Shown: piece by piece, positions 16,378 to 25,082 of the stretch
Layout of the letters: each line of letters starts with the position of its first letter
Numbering within the stretch: the first letter of the stretch is position 1
From: Desulfopila aestuarii DSM 18488
GTDB lineage: Bacteria; Desulfobacterota; Desulfobulbia; Desulfobulbales; Desulfocapsaceae
Direction: 5' to 3'
Assembly (NCBI GenBank): GCA_945863875.1
Contig: CAMBBS010000018.1
Span: forward strand, 23,714 to 87,713
Length of the DNA stretch: 64,000 nucleotides
Position numbers and translations under genes: made by a program
The notes under the pieces: model-generated
Seen by the model: only the letters and a program-made list of their open reading frames with translations
Told to the model about the DNA's origin: nothing
The model's database searches: none

Positions 16378-17769
16378 TCACACTGCATAGGAGTCGAGAT
16401 GGATTTGTCGGTGGAACCACGTTCGGTGCTCATCTTTTCGGTGGCTGACAAAGAGAATGGTCGAAAGTTTTTTGTCGGCGATCTGTTCAAGAAGATCAAG
16501 CAGGCTGTTTCGGTGGACATCGTCGAGCCCCTGGGTGGGTTCATCGAGGATAAGCAGCTTCGGGCGTTTGATGAGTGATCGGCCAATGAGCACCAGGCGC
16601 TGCTCGGCATAGCTCATTCTCCTAAAAGGGGTATCACTTTTTCCCGCAAGCGAGAGCCAGTTCAGCCAGTGTTTTGCGGCGTTAACCTCGGTACTTGAAA
16701 CCTTGGTGTACAATCCGATTGAATCATAGAGTCCGGAAAGGACTACCTGGAGAGCGCTGCCGGGAATCCGATGTTCACGGTGCAGTGCCGGGGAGATAAT
16801 GCCCATATGTTTCTTGATGTCCCATATCGATTCCCCGGAACCGCGCCGTTTGCCGAAAATCCGCAGCGTGTTGGCATAGCATTTAGGGTTATCGCCGGTG
16901 ATAATGTCGAGAAGTGTCGATTTGCCGCAGCCGTTTGGGCCGGTGATCAGGGTGTGGTCCCCGGCGTTTATGGTCAGATCAAGGCCGGTAAAGAGTTTCT
17001 TGTCCCCGTAGCCGGCAAAACCGCCCCTAAGATATATGAGCTCGTCGCTCTGGACGTCGCCGGCCGGTGCCGGCTGGAGATGCTTTCCGCTGATCGGCGC
17101 AGGAACGGGCCGCCGGGGCTTCTGTAAACTATGGAGCAGGGGCTGTACTATTTTCCGCAAGCCCGATGCCTCCAGCCGTCCCGATGCGAGCAACGCCAAA
17201 TAGCTGCACCAGGGGGGAATGTCACTTTCGCTGTTGACCAGCAGGATAAGTTCGATGTTTCGGTCCGGCAATTGCTGCAAGGCCAGATTAAGCTCATGGC
17301 AGCTTTCCTGGTCGAGGCCGTCATAGGGGTTCTGCATGACCAGGGTGGTCGCTCCGCCGATAAGTTTTTGCAGAAAGAGCAGCTTTCTGCTCTGTCCGGA
17401 ACTGAGCTGGCGGTATCCCAGCTGCAGGCAGTGATCCATGCCGAAGGCTTTAAGGAGAGGCAGATGGTTGCGGTAATCGGGCAGATATTGGCAGACCGGC
17501 GTGCCTGGATCGATTCTGTCGAGGAAGTCGCTGTCGTCGTTACGCAGTTCTTCTTCATAGACTTCCTGCTGTGCCTGGAATGACAGAATAGCCGGATGCT
17601 CGGGCAGGTGCAGGATTTTAGCGGAAAAGTCCTGAAGCCTGCCGGACAAAAGGTCAATGAAACTGTCGATGCCTGAGCTGTTGTCACCAAAAAAACACCA
17701 GGCTTCTCCGGGTTTGGTCAGTAACTTATCAATCTGCAGATTTTGGTGCCGAAAAGTATGTATGCGCAT
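16378..17769 (-). CDS. ModF-like twin ABC ATPase
   Basis: 463 residues with two tandem ABC ATPase domains, the layout of E. coli ModF (PhrA). Domain 2 is canonical: GPNGCGKSTLL, signature MSYAEQRLVLIGRS, Walker B LLILDEPTQGLDD. Domain 1 keeps a signature (LSSGQSRKLL) but its Walker A is GDNSSGID (residues 28-35), lacking the catalytic Lys, and its Walker B reads MQNPYDGLD, so it probably does not hydrolyse ATP. There is no membrane domain. ModF function is poorly known; it is often found near molybdate transport, but no mod genes occur here. Confidence 0.75.
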   Translation of the reverse strand: MRIHTFRHQNLQIDKLLTKPGEAWCFFGDNSSGIDSFIDLLSGRLQDFSAKILHLPEHPAILSFQAQQEVYEEELRNDDSDFLDRIDPGTPVCQYLPDYRNHLPLLKAFGMDHCLQLGYRQLSSGQSRKLLFLQKLIGGATTLVMQNPYDGLDQESCHELNLALQQLPDRNIELILLVNSESDIPPWCSYLALLASGRLEASGLRKIVQPLLHSLQKPRRPVPAPISGKHLQPAPAGDVQSDELIYLRGGFAGYGDKKLFTGLDLTINAGDHTLITGPNGCGKSTLLDIITGDNPKCYANTLRIFGKRRGSGESIWDIKKHMGIISPALHREHRIPGSALQVVLSGLYDSIGLYTKVSSTEVNAAKHWLNWLSLAGKSDTPFRRMSYAEQRLVLIGRSLIKRPKLLILDEPTQGLDDVHRNSLLDLLEQIADKKLSTILFVSHRKDEHRTWFHRQIHLDSYAV

Positions 17770-18019
17770 GTCGGTGGTGGTATTGTGGTGAAAATGCTGT
17801 GCATAGCAGCCGAAGGACTAGCAATGTGCTCTGGCCAGCAAATTTTGTCAATTGTGTCGACAATAATTTGTGGCAGGAATATAGTCAATAAGCAGAAAAA
17901 AGCAAAGTGGAGCGATCTTTTCAGGCTCCGGGAAGATCATATGTGATGGCAAGTGTGTGGAAGCGAGTGGTTTTGCATGCAAATCGGAAGAAAATAATGC
18001 AGACCTACCGTAAGGCACC
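17770..18019. other. Intergenic, no gene seen
   Basis: Contains a weak TTGTC...GACAA inverted repeat near 17846-17870, probably near the promoter of the leftward ATPase gene. Nothing else was recognised before the thiD relic. Confidence 0.3.
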
Positions 18020-18211
18020 GTCAATTCCTACGAAACCGGCTGCACGATTTCCTCGGCCATTGCCGCTTTTCTGGCCGGAGGCTTTGGCCTAGCCGAGGCG
18101 GTGAAGAGGGCAAAAAAATAGGTCAGCCACGATCTGCAGGGCGGAGCAGGGGTGCGATTGGGGTATGGTTATGGCTCGGTCCAGCATTTTTATGCCTGGC
18201 GGCAGCCTTGA
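18020..18211 (+). pseudogene. thiD 3'-end relic
   Basis: Translation gives VNSYETGCTISSAIAAFLAG, then LAEAVKRAKK, one in-frame TAG, then VSHDLQGGAGVRLGYG and a final stop. This matches the C-terminus of hydroxymethylpyrimidine (phosphate) kinase ThiD, whose GTGCTxSSAIAA anion-hole motif is very characteristic. The upstream four-fifths of the gene is missing and a stop interrupts the remainder, so this is a fossil of a lost thiamin gene. Confidence 0.6.
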
Positions 18212-18249
18212 TGCTGTTGTGCGGACCTTCTCTAACCTGAGCGGAGAAA

Positions 18250-19056
18250 ATGAAGATGTCGACCGTCTTGCAGATAGTGATTTTTTTAATAATTGGGTAC
18301 CTTTTTTGTGTCGTTGTTATGTACCTGCGCCAGGAGTCGTTTCTTTTTTTTCCACCGGCGGCACGTCATGAAGGGCATGACTACAATGATGTCAGCGACT
18401 ACCACCTGACCCAGGGGGGTGTAACCTTGCGCGGCTGGCTGGTCAATCCGGAATTGGTCAGGGAAAAGCTGCTCGTCTACTATGGCGGCAATGCGGAAGA
18501 CATTTTTCTCAATATTGACGAGTTCAGGGATATCAACGCCGCCTCGCTGTTTGTCGCCTATCGCGGCTATGGGCCGAGCGACGGCAGTCCGGGGGAGGCG
18601 GAGCTCTTTGCCGATTCCCTGGCGGTGATCGATGACATGGTCAGCAGATATTCGCCGAAGAAGATCTTTTTGATCGGCAGAAGTCTTGGCTCGGGGGTGG
18701 CCTGCTATGCTGCCGCCAATAAAAAAGTCCACGGAGCGATCCTCGTCACCCCCTATGACAGCATCGAAAACATTGCCCGGTCGACTTACCCCTGGCTGCC
18801 GGTCTCAATGCTGCTCAAACATCGTTTTAATGCATTACTTTATCTTTCTCGGATAGCTTGTCCGCTGCTGGTCATTTGCGGTGGTCGTGATCGGGTGGTG
18901 CCTCCGGAACGAACGAAAAATTTTATTGACCATATCGTCGGGGAAAAAGAAATCGTCTTTATCAAACGGGCCAACCACGGCACGATCGATATGTTTACTG
19001 AATATTGGACGGCCCTGCTAACTTTTATCAATCACCAGCAGGCGGAAACACCGTAA
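18250..19056 (+). CDS. Membrane-anchored alpha/beta hydrolase
   Basis: 268 residues. One N-terminal membrane helix (5-27) is followed by an alpha/beta hydrolase domain of the ABHD13/Bem46 type. Nucleophile elbow GRSLGSG has Ser near residue 142. The acid is probably in GGRDRVVPP near residue 214, and the base His is in RANHGTID near 241. Such proteins are thought to be lipid or thioester hydrolases at the membrane. GCGGAG lies just before the first ATG; the ATG at 18256 is an alternative start with better spacing. Confidence 0.78.
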   Translation: MKMSTVLQIVIFLIIGYLFCVVVMYLRQESFLFFPPAARHEGHDYNDVSDYHLTQGGVTLRGWLVNPELVREKLLVYYGGNAEDIFLNIDEFRDINAASLFVAYRGYGPSDGSPGEAELFADSLAVIDDMVSRYSPKKIFLIGRSLGSGVACYAAANKKVHGAILVTPYDSIENIARSTYPWLPVSMLLKHRFNALLYLSRIACPLLVICGGRDRVVPPERTKNFIDHIVGEKEIVFIKRANHGTIDMFTEYWTALLTFINHQQAETP

Positions 19057-19118
19057 GAAAGGTGAGCGGGAAGCGACAGAAATACAAAACGGTGCAAGCA
19101 GAACGATAGAATTCTGCT

Positions 19119-19544
19119 TTAGAGGCTGGGATCGCCGCAACTGCAGCTGCGCTCGATCACCTGTTTTTTCCCGGTACTGTCGACGGCCACGTAGGTGAAG
19201 GCTGCTCTGGTCACCTGGAATTTCACATTCTCCTCCTTTGGGCTGTACAGGATCGGTTTGACCCAGACTTCGAGGTTGATGGTAATTGAGGTCGTGCCGA
19301 TTTTCACCACCTCGCCATAGCAGCAGACCACATCGCCGACTTGCACCGGTTTGATAAAGGATATTGATTCAACGGCGACGGTGACGACCCTGGAACAGGT
19401 TCTTTCCCGGGCCAGTATGCCGCCGGCGATATCCATCTGGGACATGATCCAGCCGCCGAAAATGTCGCCGTCGGGGTTGGTGTCAGCCGGCATGGCAAGA
19501 GTTCGCAGGATAAGGCTGCCCTTGGGCTGGTTGTTTCCTTGCAT
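19119..19544 (-). CDS. Acyl-CoA thioesterase, YciA-like hotdog protein
   Basis: About 141 residues with a single hotdog domain. The signature PADTNPDGDIFGGWIMSQMD contains the catalytic Asn/Asp-Gly-aromatic region of YciA/BACH thioesterases, and the second half VESISFIKPVQVGDVV is typical of the fold. The C-terminus has an unusual SCSCG cysteine pair. The ATG at 19544 is favoured over an upstream frame start at 19607 because family proteins begin about here. It hydrolyses acyl-CoA in the cytoplasm. Convergent with the alpha/beta hydrolase. Confidence 0.8.
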   Translation of the reverse strand: MQGNNQPKGSLILRTLAMPADTNPDGDIFGGWIMSQMDIAGGILARERTCSRVVTVAVESISFIKPVQVGDVVCCYGEVVKIGTTSITINLEVWVKPILYSPKEENVKFQVTRAAFTYVAVDSTGKKQVIERSCSCGDPSL

Positions 19545-19740
19545 GAGGTCCGTCCTTAAGGGAGGATGGGAGGGTGATGTACAACGGAAGGGGACGGGAA
19601 GTCGCAACAGCTGCTGTTTATTGAGATGGGCGTTGCTGTCTCTATGACGGTCTGCTCGTATCTTTCCGGGAGTTTTGTCAATATGCTTGCTTTCTCACAG
19701 TATACAGTGTTTTTCTATTTTCAATCTAAAAAAGATCGAT

Positions 19741-19872
19741 GTCCAAGGGGGGAGTCAACTACCCCGCCCTGAAGGGCGGAGCTTGTGAAAGCAAGGTCCC
19801 CTGTTGACCAGGCACAGCCAGGGCGGCAAGGCTAACCGGCTACGTTAAGAAAGAAGAGAGAGGCACTCTGCA
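19741..19872 (+). ncRNA. Omega RNA / HEARO-type RNA
   Basis: A multi-stem structure directly upstream of iscB. A closing stem GTCAAC (19754-19759) pairs with GTTGAC (19803-19808). It encloses a hairpin CCGCCCT-GA-AGGGCGG (19764-19779) and a second hairpin CTTG...CAAG (19782-19795). Further GCC/GGC pairings follow to about 19845. Sequence and layout match the HEARO motif, the guide RNA that IscB nucleases use. The guide would be taken from DNA 5' of this structure. Boundaries are approximate. Confidence 0.65.
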
Positions 19873-20903
19873 ATGCTCCACCAGTTCCAGGCTCTGCGAC
19901 AAGTGGTTAAACAGGTTGAAGGGGAAAAGCTGCTGTCTATAAAAGATGTCCTTTTAGGATCATCTTCAAAGAAAAGAGCGGCAGTGATGTTCAAGATCTT
20001 GAGTTAAATCTCGATCCAGGGAGCAAGACGACAACCATTGCCTTGGTGGCAGAGTGTCAGCAGGGCGGAAAGGTTGTTTGGGCCGGAGAGCTTACTCACC
20101 GTGGACAGGCCATGAGAAATACTCTTCGCTCAAGGGTGGACAATGTTTTTACCTGGGTAATGCGTCCCATCAACTTTGCTCCAGTATCCGGGATGGTGGT
20201 TGAAACAGTGCGTTTTGATACGCAGCTCCTGCAGCATCCTGAAATTTCAGGTGTTGAATATCAGCAAGGGGAATTGGCCGGATACGAAGCCAGAGAATAT
20301 TTTTTGGGAAAATGGGGTCGTACCTGCGCCTATAGCGGAACCGGGAATGTGCCCCTGGAGGTAGAGCATATTGTCCTTCGGGTAAAAGGTGGTGCCAACC
20401 GGACAAGCAACCTTGCCCTTTCTTGCACACCATGCAATCAGGCCAAAGGCTTGCAGGTTTCCTTCTGGTCCGGAGGAAGAACCAAGTATAACCGGACGAA
20501 CCAAAGCGACGGAAAATCCCATTGGCTTGATGCCGTTTGCGTCGGTGCAACAGGCGGGCGTGTCCATATTCCGCCGGGACTGCAACCTCCTAATGTTTCT
20601 GCTGCTGGCAGAGGATCACGGCAGATGTGCCGGGTGGATAACTACGGTTTTCCTCGAACGTCAGCGAAAGCAAGAAGAGTTGTCAATGGATGTAAAACCG
20701 GGGATCCGGTCAAGGCACTGGTCAACAAAGGCAAAAAGCTCGGGACGTATGTTGGCAGGGTGCCTGTCCGAAAGTCCGGCAGTTTCAATAGCAAGACAGA
20801 AGCAGGTACAATACAGGGGATTTCATGGAAACATTGCTCTCTTTTGCAGCGTGCCGATGGTTACAACTACTACATGGGAGACAGCGTTTCCTCCTCCACC
20901 TGA
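19873..20903 (+). pseudogene. iscB: iscB relic with two internal deletions
   Basis: Recognisable IscB parts are the P1 region (GKAAVYKRCPFRIIFKEK), RuvC-I (LNLDPGSKTT), RuvC-II (VETVRFDTQ), HNH (CAYSG...VEHIV...CNQAKG), RuvC-III (KSHWLDA) and the C-terminal GRGSRQMCRVDNYGFPR domain. The N-terminus near 19917 is out of frame, so the start is lost. About 35 residues including the arginine-rich bridge helix are missing after RNT, near 20130. About 50 residues between HNH and RuvC-III are missing near 20455. Both deletions keep frame, leaving some 320 codons open. It is unlikely to be an active nuclease. Confidence 0.75.
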
Positions 20904-20932
20904 AGGAAGAGGTAGCCACGCTGTAATTTTAG

Positions 20933-22102
20933 ATGAGTATTTTCAAATACACCGCGACAGAACTCTATGACGCACTGACGACAAAAAAAGACATGGTCGT
21001 TCTAGATGTCAGAAACAAGGTGGACTTTGGCAGGTTCAAAGTAGAGTCCCCCTACCCTTTCATCCTGCAGAATATTTCCTATTTCGATTTCATGGAAATT
21101 GAAGATGAATGTGTTGCCAAGGTGATCAAGGACAAACCGGTGCGCATCGTCTGCGCCCAAGAAGGTTCAGCCAAATATGTGGCAGAAATTCTCGAACAGC
21201 ATGGCCTGCAGGATATTGGCTACCTTGCGGGAGGTATCAAATCCTGGGGTAACCTGCTGGTACCAGTCCTGCTCAATCCCGGGGAATCATATAAATTGTT
21301 TCAATTTATCAGACCCGGCAAGGCATCCACCAGCTATGGCCTGCAAAGTGGCGACGAGTTTATGCTCTTTGACCCTTCGCGAAACAGTGATTTCTACCTT
21401 GATTTTGCCGAGAAGAATACATGCAGACTCATAAAGACCTTTGAAACCCACCTCCAGGCTGACTATATCGCCGGCAGCAGAACCCTCTCGGAAAAGAGCG
21501 GGGCAACGTTCCTGGCCAACGAGAATGATTTCGCCGGGGCCAGGATTAAATACACCCCCTTACAGGACGAAGCCATTTACAAATTTTCCCAGCCCGGACC
21601 AGCGGTACAATGTATTTTCACTCCCGGACATACCCCGGGATCGACCACTTTTATCATCGATGATCGATATATGATCACTGGCGATACTGTTTTCATTCAC
21701 TCGATCGGCCGCCCAGATCTTGGCGGGCAGGTGGAAGCATGGTCCGACAAGCTCTTCGAGTCGCTGCAGAAGATTAAAATATACCCGGCTGACATGATTG
21801 TTCTTCCCGGCCACTATATGAGCTGGGAAGAGGCGAATGACCGCTTGGCCTTTGTCTGCACGTTGGCTGAAACAATGGCGTCTAATAAAGATATCTACGC
21901 CATTGAAGACAAGGCCCGTTTTCTCGATTTCATCAAAAGCAACATGCGGAAACAACCCGATGAATACGCGATCATCCGGCGAATCAACGCCAATCTGCAA
22001 CAGGTCGAGGATGACAAGGCCGAAGAACTTGACCTGGGTAAGAATGAATGTGCGGCTACTGCGTATGCCGCCAAGCAGAAATCGGCGGAAACTTCAAGCT
22101 AA
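20933..22102 (+). CDS. Rhodanese / metallo-beta-lactamase-fold protein
   Basis: 389 residues. An N-terminal rhodanese domain (residues 1-110) has its active-site Cys in IVCAQEGSA near residue 64. An MBL domain follows with THLQADY (His173, Gln175, Asp177, Tyr178), His233 in PGHTPGS, Asp251 in GDTVF and His294 in PGHYMSW. The fusion resembles persulfide dioxygenase/rhodanese proteins of sulfur metabolism. The two His and one Asp that hold the single iron in ETHE1 enzymes (here His173, His233, Asp251) are present, while second-metal ligands are changed. No good ribosome binding site is visible, perhaps because the ISC element ends just upstream. Confidence 0.78.
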   Translation: MSIFKYTATELYDALTTKKDMVVLDVRNKVDFGRFKVESPYPFILQNISYFDFMEIEDECVAKVIKDKPVRIVCAQEGSAKYVAEILEQHGLQDIGYLAGGIKSWGNLLVPVLLNPGESYKLFQFIRPGKASTSYGLQSGDEFMLFDPSRNSDFYLDFAEKNTCRLIKTFETHLQADYIAGSRTLSEKSGATFLANENDFAGARIKYTPLQDEAIYKFSQPGPAVQCIFTPGHTPGSTTFIIDDRYMITGDTVFIHSIGRPDLGGQVEAWSDKLFESLQKIKIYPADMIVLPGHYMSWEEANDRLAFVCTLAETMASNKDIYAIEDKARFLDFIKSNMRKQPDEYAIIRRINANLQQVEDDKAEELDLGKNECAATAYAAKQKSAETSS

Positions 22103-22239
22103 GCCATAGCATTGTCAATCAACTATCAGGGCCAACGGTAAACCCGCGCAACGGCTTAAGGAGCCTTTACAAAATGGGTGAAAATGGCCGGGTTCGTAAC
22201 GGCTCCTCAACTGCACTGGTATTCTTTTTCATTTGCCAC

Positions 22240-22282
22240 AAAAAAGCCCATGAAGTTCATTTGAACTTCATGGGCTTTTTTA
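22240..22282. terminator. Strong bidirectional terminator
   Basis: A near-perfect stem of about 18 bp, AAAAAGCCCATGAAGTTCA with its complement, closed by a tiny loop and flanked by A and T runs. It separates the rightward rhodanese/MBL gene from the leftward OmpA gene and can serve both. Confidence 0.85.
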
Positions 22283-22321
22283 TTCTAGTGACGTCCGAAC
22301 CGGACCGTCACTCATACCTTT

Positions 22322-23218
22322 TTACATAGAAGGTGTAAATTCAACCCTTCTGTTTTTTGATCGATTCTCAGGTGTGTCATTGGGATAGGCCGGTTTTGCC
22401 TCGCCATGGCCAACTGCGGTGAGTCGATCTGCAGAGATGCCAACCTGATTGACCAGATACTTCATGACGGCGTTTGCACGTCTTTCGGAGAGTTTCTGAT
22501 TGTATGCATCGGTACCGACGCTGTCGGTATGACCGTCAATTTGAACCGTCATTGCAGGATAAGCGTCAAATATTACTTTGGTTTCATCCAAAACAGGATA
22601 GTAGTCTTTCTTAATCACCGCGCTGTCGAAAGCAAACAACAGTTTGTCTTCAGCTGCCCAGCAACCTCTCTCATCGACAACAACACCCTTGGGTGTACCC
22701 GGACAGGCATCCCTGTCATCTGGAACGCCGTCACCATCCTCATCACCAATAGTTGAAACAGGAACGGCAGCTGCAACGACAGGCAGGGAGTAGGCGCTAA
22801 GAATTTTTGTCCATTCCTCTCCACCATATGCGATAGAATCACTGCCAAAAACTATTGTATCATTTTTGACCTTGGCGTACGAAGAAACGCTCAGCTCGTT
22901 CACTGCCTGCGGTGTCAACTCGAGGCCGTAAGCAGTAAAAATGGTGTGGTACTGGGCAGGAGTGTAGGCAATAGAATCGTTATTAAAAACAACTTTGTCA
23001 TCTGAAACTTTTGCATAAGTTGCCGGCACGCCGGACACAGCCCCTGGAGCAAGGTTTAAACCATATGCCTCGAGAATGCTGTTAAATTGATATGATGATG
23101 CGTAAGCTGTTGGTGACTTTTCGAAGGACGGAGTGGCACCTGCGGGTAACTCAATAGCGAGAGCGGGCATACTGATGGCAAAGAGAGCCATCAGGACAAA
23201 CAGTGTTTTTTTCAGCAT
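22322..23218 (-). CDS. OmpA-family outer membrane protein with internal repeats
   Basis: 298 residues with a signal peptide (1-21, ending MPALA). The middle part contains two full and one partial copies of a roughly 48-residue unit: AYGLxL-xPxAV followed by YAKVxxDxxVFxxDSIAY. A calcium-binding thrombospondin-type-3-like loop (DEDGDGVPDDRDACPGTP) follows. The C-terminal OmpA domain has VQIDGHTDSVG and LSERRANAVMKYL and binds peptidoglycan. There is no N-terminal eight-strand barrel, so it is probably periplasmic or surface-tethered. GAGGAAAT precedes the ATG. Confidence 0.82.
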   Translation of the reverse strand: MLKKTLFVLMALFAISMPALAIELPAGATPSFEKSPTAYASSYQFNSILEAYGLNLAPGAVSGVPATYAKVSDDKVVFNNDSIAYTPAQYHTIFTAYGLELTPQAVNELSVSSYAKVKNDTIVFGSDSIAYGGEEWTKILSAYSLPVVAAAVPVSTIGDEDGDGVPDDRDACPGTPKGVVVDERGCWAAEDKLLFAFDSAVIKKDYYPVLDETKVIFDAYPAMTVQIDGHTDSVGTDAYNQKLSERRANAVMKYLVNQVGISADRLTAVGHGEAKPAYPNDTPENRSKNRRVEFTPSM

Positions 23219-24129
23219 AATTATTTCCTCATTTAAATTTTAATAAAAAACCTCTACAAAACAATACTGACAACGACGAACAAATCTAACAGCTTCTATA
23301 TTAAATTGCAAACAGCAATTCTAGCAACTTCCACCTAAATGAATGCTCCACATAATCTCCACCGTAATCAAAAAACATTCTCTTCCAGAGAAATAGCATT
23401 TCCACCCTCTCTGATCCGAACAGTCTTTCGCGAGAAACGTACCCACAGCGTTACAGGTGAAGACAAACAAAAACTCAAGGCGGAAAAACTTTCCACCGAG
23501 TCAATCGAACTCCTCGGCACATATTCCGCGCTCTTTAAACAAGATTATTACTTTTTGAACGCAGCTGACAGCCCAACCTGCCGTAATGAAACCATTATAA
23601 GCAGTATACATGCAAAATCCAGCTATGTTTAGCAATATAATATAAACAAAACATTCCAGCACAATGAGCAGGAAAAAATCCGAGTCTGGGTCGAATATTT
23701 TACTGCAGCAACTGTAAATGGGCTAAAAAATGTCTTCTATTTCATTCAAGTGCATCAGCAAACAACATCTCTACAGATGTTCATTTTTCCAATCTGGCGA
23801 TGTGAAGGATTTTTTTTGTGCAGCACTTTTTTTGCTTTCTATCAGATAGATGATGGCAGTAAAAATTTATCTTATTTTGAAAAAATCTACCAGGTTTCGC
23901 TCATCCAGTCTTTTTGTCGGGGCTCAAAAATGAACGGAAAACAAGGGGAACCCTCTGGTATAATTCCGCATATAAACCAAAAAGTCACCTGTGTCAATAA
24001 GACATCATAAAAACCTTGGCCCAAAACTGGTTACATATTGACAGCCCGCTTAAGTCTGCTGATAGTTTCGACCGTGGTGATCCCAATCAGGCCCTTAATC
24101 TATTTATTCGGAAATCTTCCAGACGCCCC
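23219..24129. other. Long gene-poor region
   Basis: About 900 AT-rich bases. The only sizeable frame, 23339-23632 (+), is 97 codons with no family resemblance, no ribosome binding site and unremarkable composition, so I do not call it. The region likely contains the promoter of the leftward ompA-like gene and perhaps that of the hemolysin-III gene. Confidence 0.35.
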
Positions 24130-24786
24130 ATGAACTGTTCGCAATACAACAAATATTCGCTCAAAGAAGAACTCACCAATGGCATTACTCATGGAATCGG
24201 TGCAGGTCTCGCTCTCATCGGGCTCATCACGCTCCTTTTCACTGCCATCCGCTACGGCAATGTCTGGCATATTGTCAGTGCTGCAATTTATGGCAGTTCC
24301 CTGATTCTGCTCTATTTGGCCTCTGCCTCTTATCATCTGTTTTCCCTCCGCGGCCTAAAGAAGTTTTTTCAAAAACTTGACCATTTAATGATTTATGTTT
24401 TGATTGCCGGTACCTATACACCATTTACATTGGTGACACTGCAGGGAACATGGGGGTGGACCTTGTTTGGCCTGGTCTGGGGAATGGCCCTCTGTGGACT
24501 ATTGCTGGAGCTGGTTTTAAAAAAGCGGGTCGAGTGGCTCTCTCTGACATTCTACCTTGGGATGGGCTGGCTGTTACTTATCGCCATCAAACCTCTGGCA
24601 GTTTCTCTGGCAAAGGGTGGCCTGATCCTTCTTCTGACCGGTGGCTTACTTTATACTTTCGGTATCGTCTTCTATGTCTGGAAAAATCTCTCCTACAGTC
24701 ATGCTATTTGGCATCTCTTTGTGATGGCCGCTAGTACTGCGCATTTTTTTGCCATTTTATTTTATGTCATGCCATCCGTCCATTAA
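24130..24786 (+). CDS. Hemolysin III / PAQR family membrane protein
   Basis: 218 residues and seven predicted helices. Family signatures seen are LTNGITHGIGAGLAL at the start, SSLILLYLASASYHLF near residue 65, LDHLMIYVLIAGTYTPF near 90, and IWHLFVMAASTAHFFAI at the C-terminus, carrying the conserved His residues that bind zinc in PAQR proteins. This is the YqfA/HlyIII group, with a membrane-homeostasis or hydrolase role suspected. The ATG at 24130 gives the family length; an upstream in-frame TTG at 24016 would add an unrelated leader. Confidence 0.82.
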   Translation: MNCSQYNKYSLKEELTNGITHGIGAGLALIGLITLLFTAIRYGNVWHIVSAAIYGSSLILLYLASASYHLFSLRGLKKFFQKLDHLMIYVLIAGTYTPFTLVTLQGTWGWTLFGLVWGMALCGLLLELVLKKRVEWLSLTFYLGMGWLLLIAIKPLAVSLAKGGLILLLTGGLLYTFGIVFYVWKNLSYSHAIWHLFVMAASTAHFFAILFYVMPSVH

Positions 24787-25082
24787 CTATCATTCCGATA
24801 TCATTTAACATAACACCTGAAAACATCGACGTTCAGCGCTTACCAGAGAAGGACACAGGGCCGCTTCCGGTTTATGATGAGCAGCAATGGCGGGGAGAAG
24901 AATGAACATTGCAATCATTTTTTTTCGATAAAATCAGCCAGTGAGTGGACGCGCATTAAATTTGGTGTATACTATACAATAGTTAGTAATGGTTAGGGAT
25001 CTATCCCTCGCGACTGTTTAAAACCAGCTTATTTCCTCTTTTTTTCTATGCAGCTGCCTATCAGAAATTTTTGGAGATACTG

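Larger units (their letters stand above)
19741..20924 (+). mobile_element. ISC (IscB-carrying IS200/IS605-like) element remnant
   Basis: The unit comprises a structured leader (omega/HEARO RNA), an iscB remnant, and at its right end a hairpin-like CCTC...GAGG segment just after the iscB stop (20890-20915), as in elements of this superfamily. No TnpA is present, so the element was non-autonomous. The ends are approximate because the superfamily makes no target duplication. It sits only about 10 bases before the next gene's start. Confidence 0.6.

Noticed and set aside
23339..23632. 97-codon frame in a long spacer
   Set aside because: No ribosome binding site, no family, unremarkable composition.
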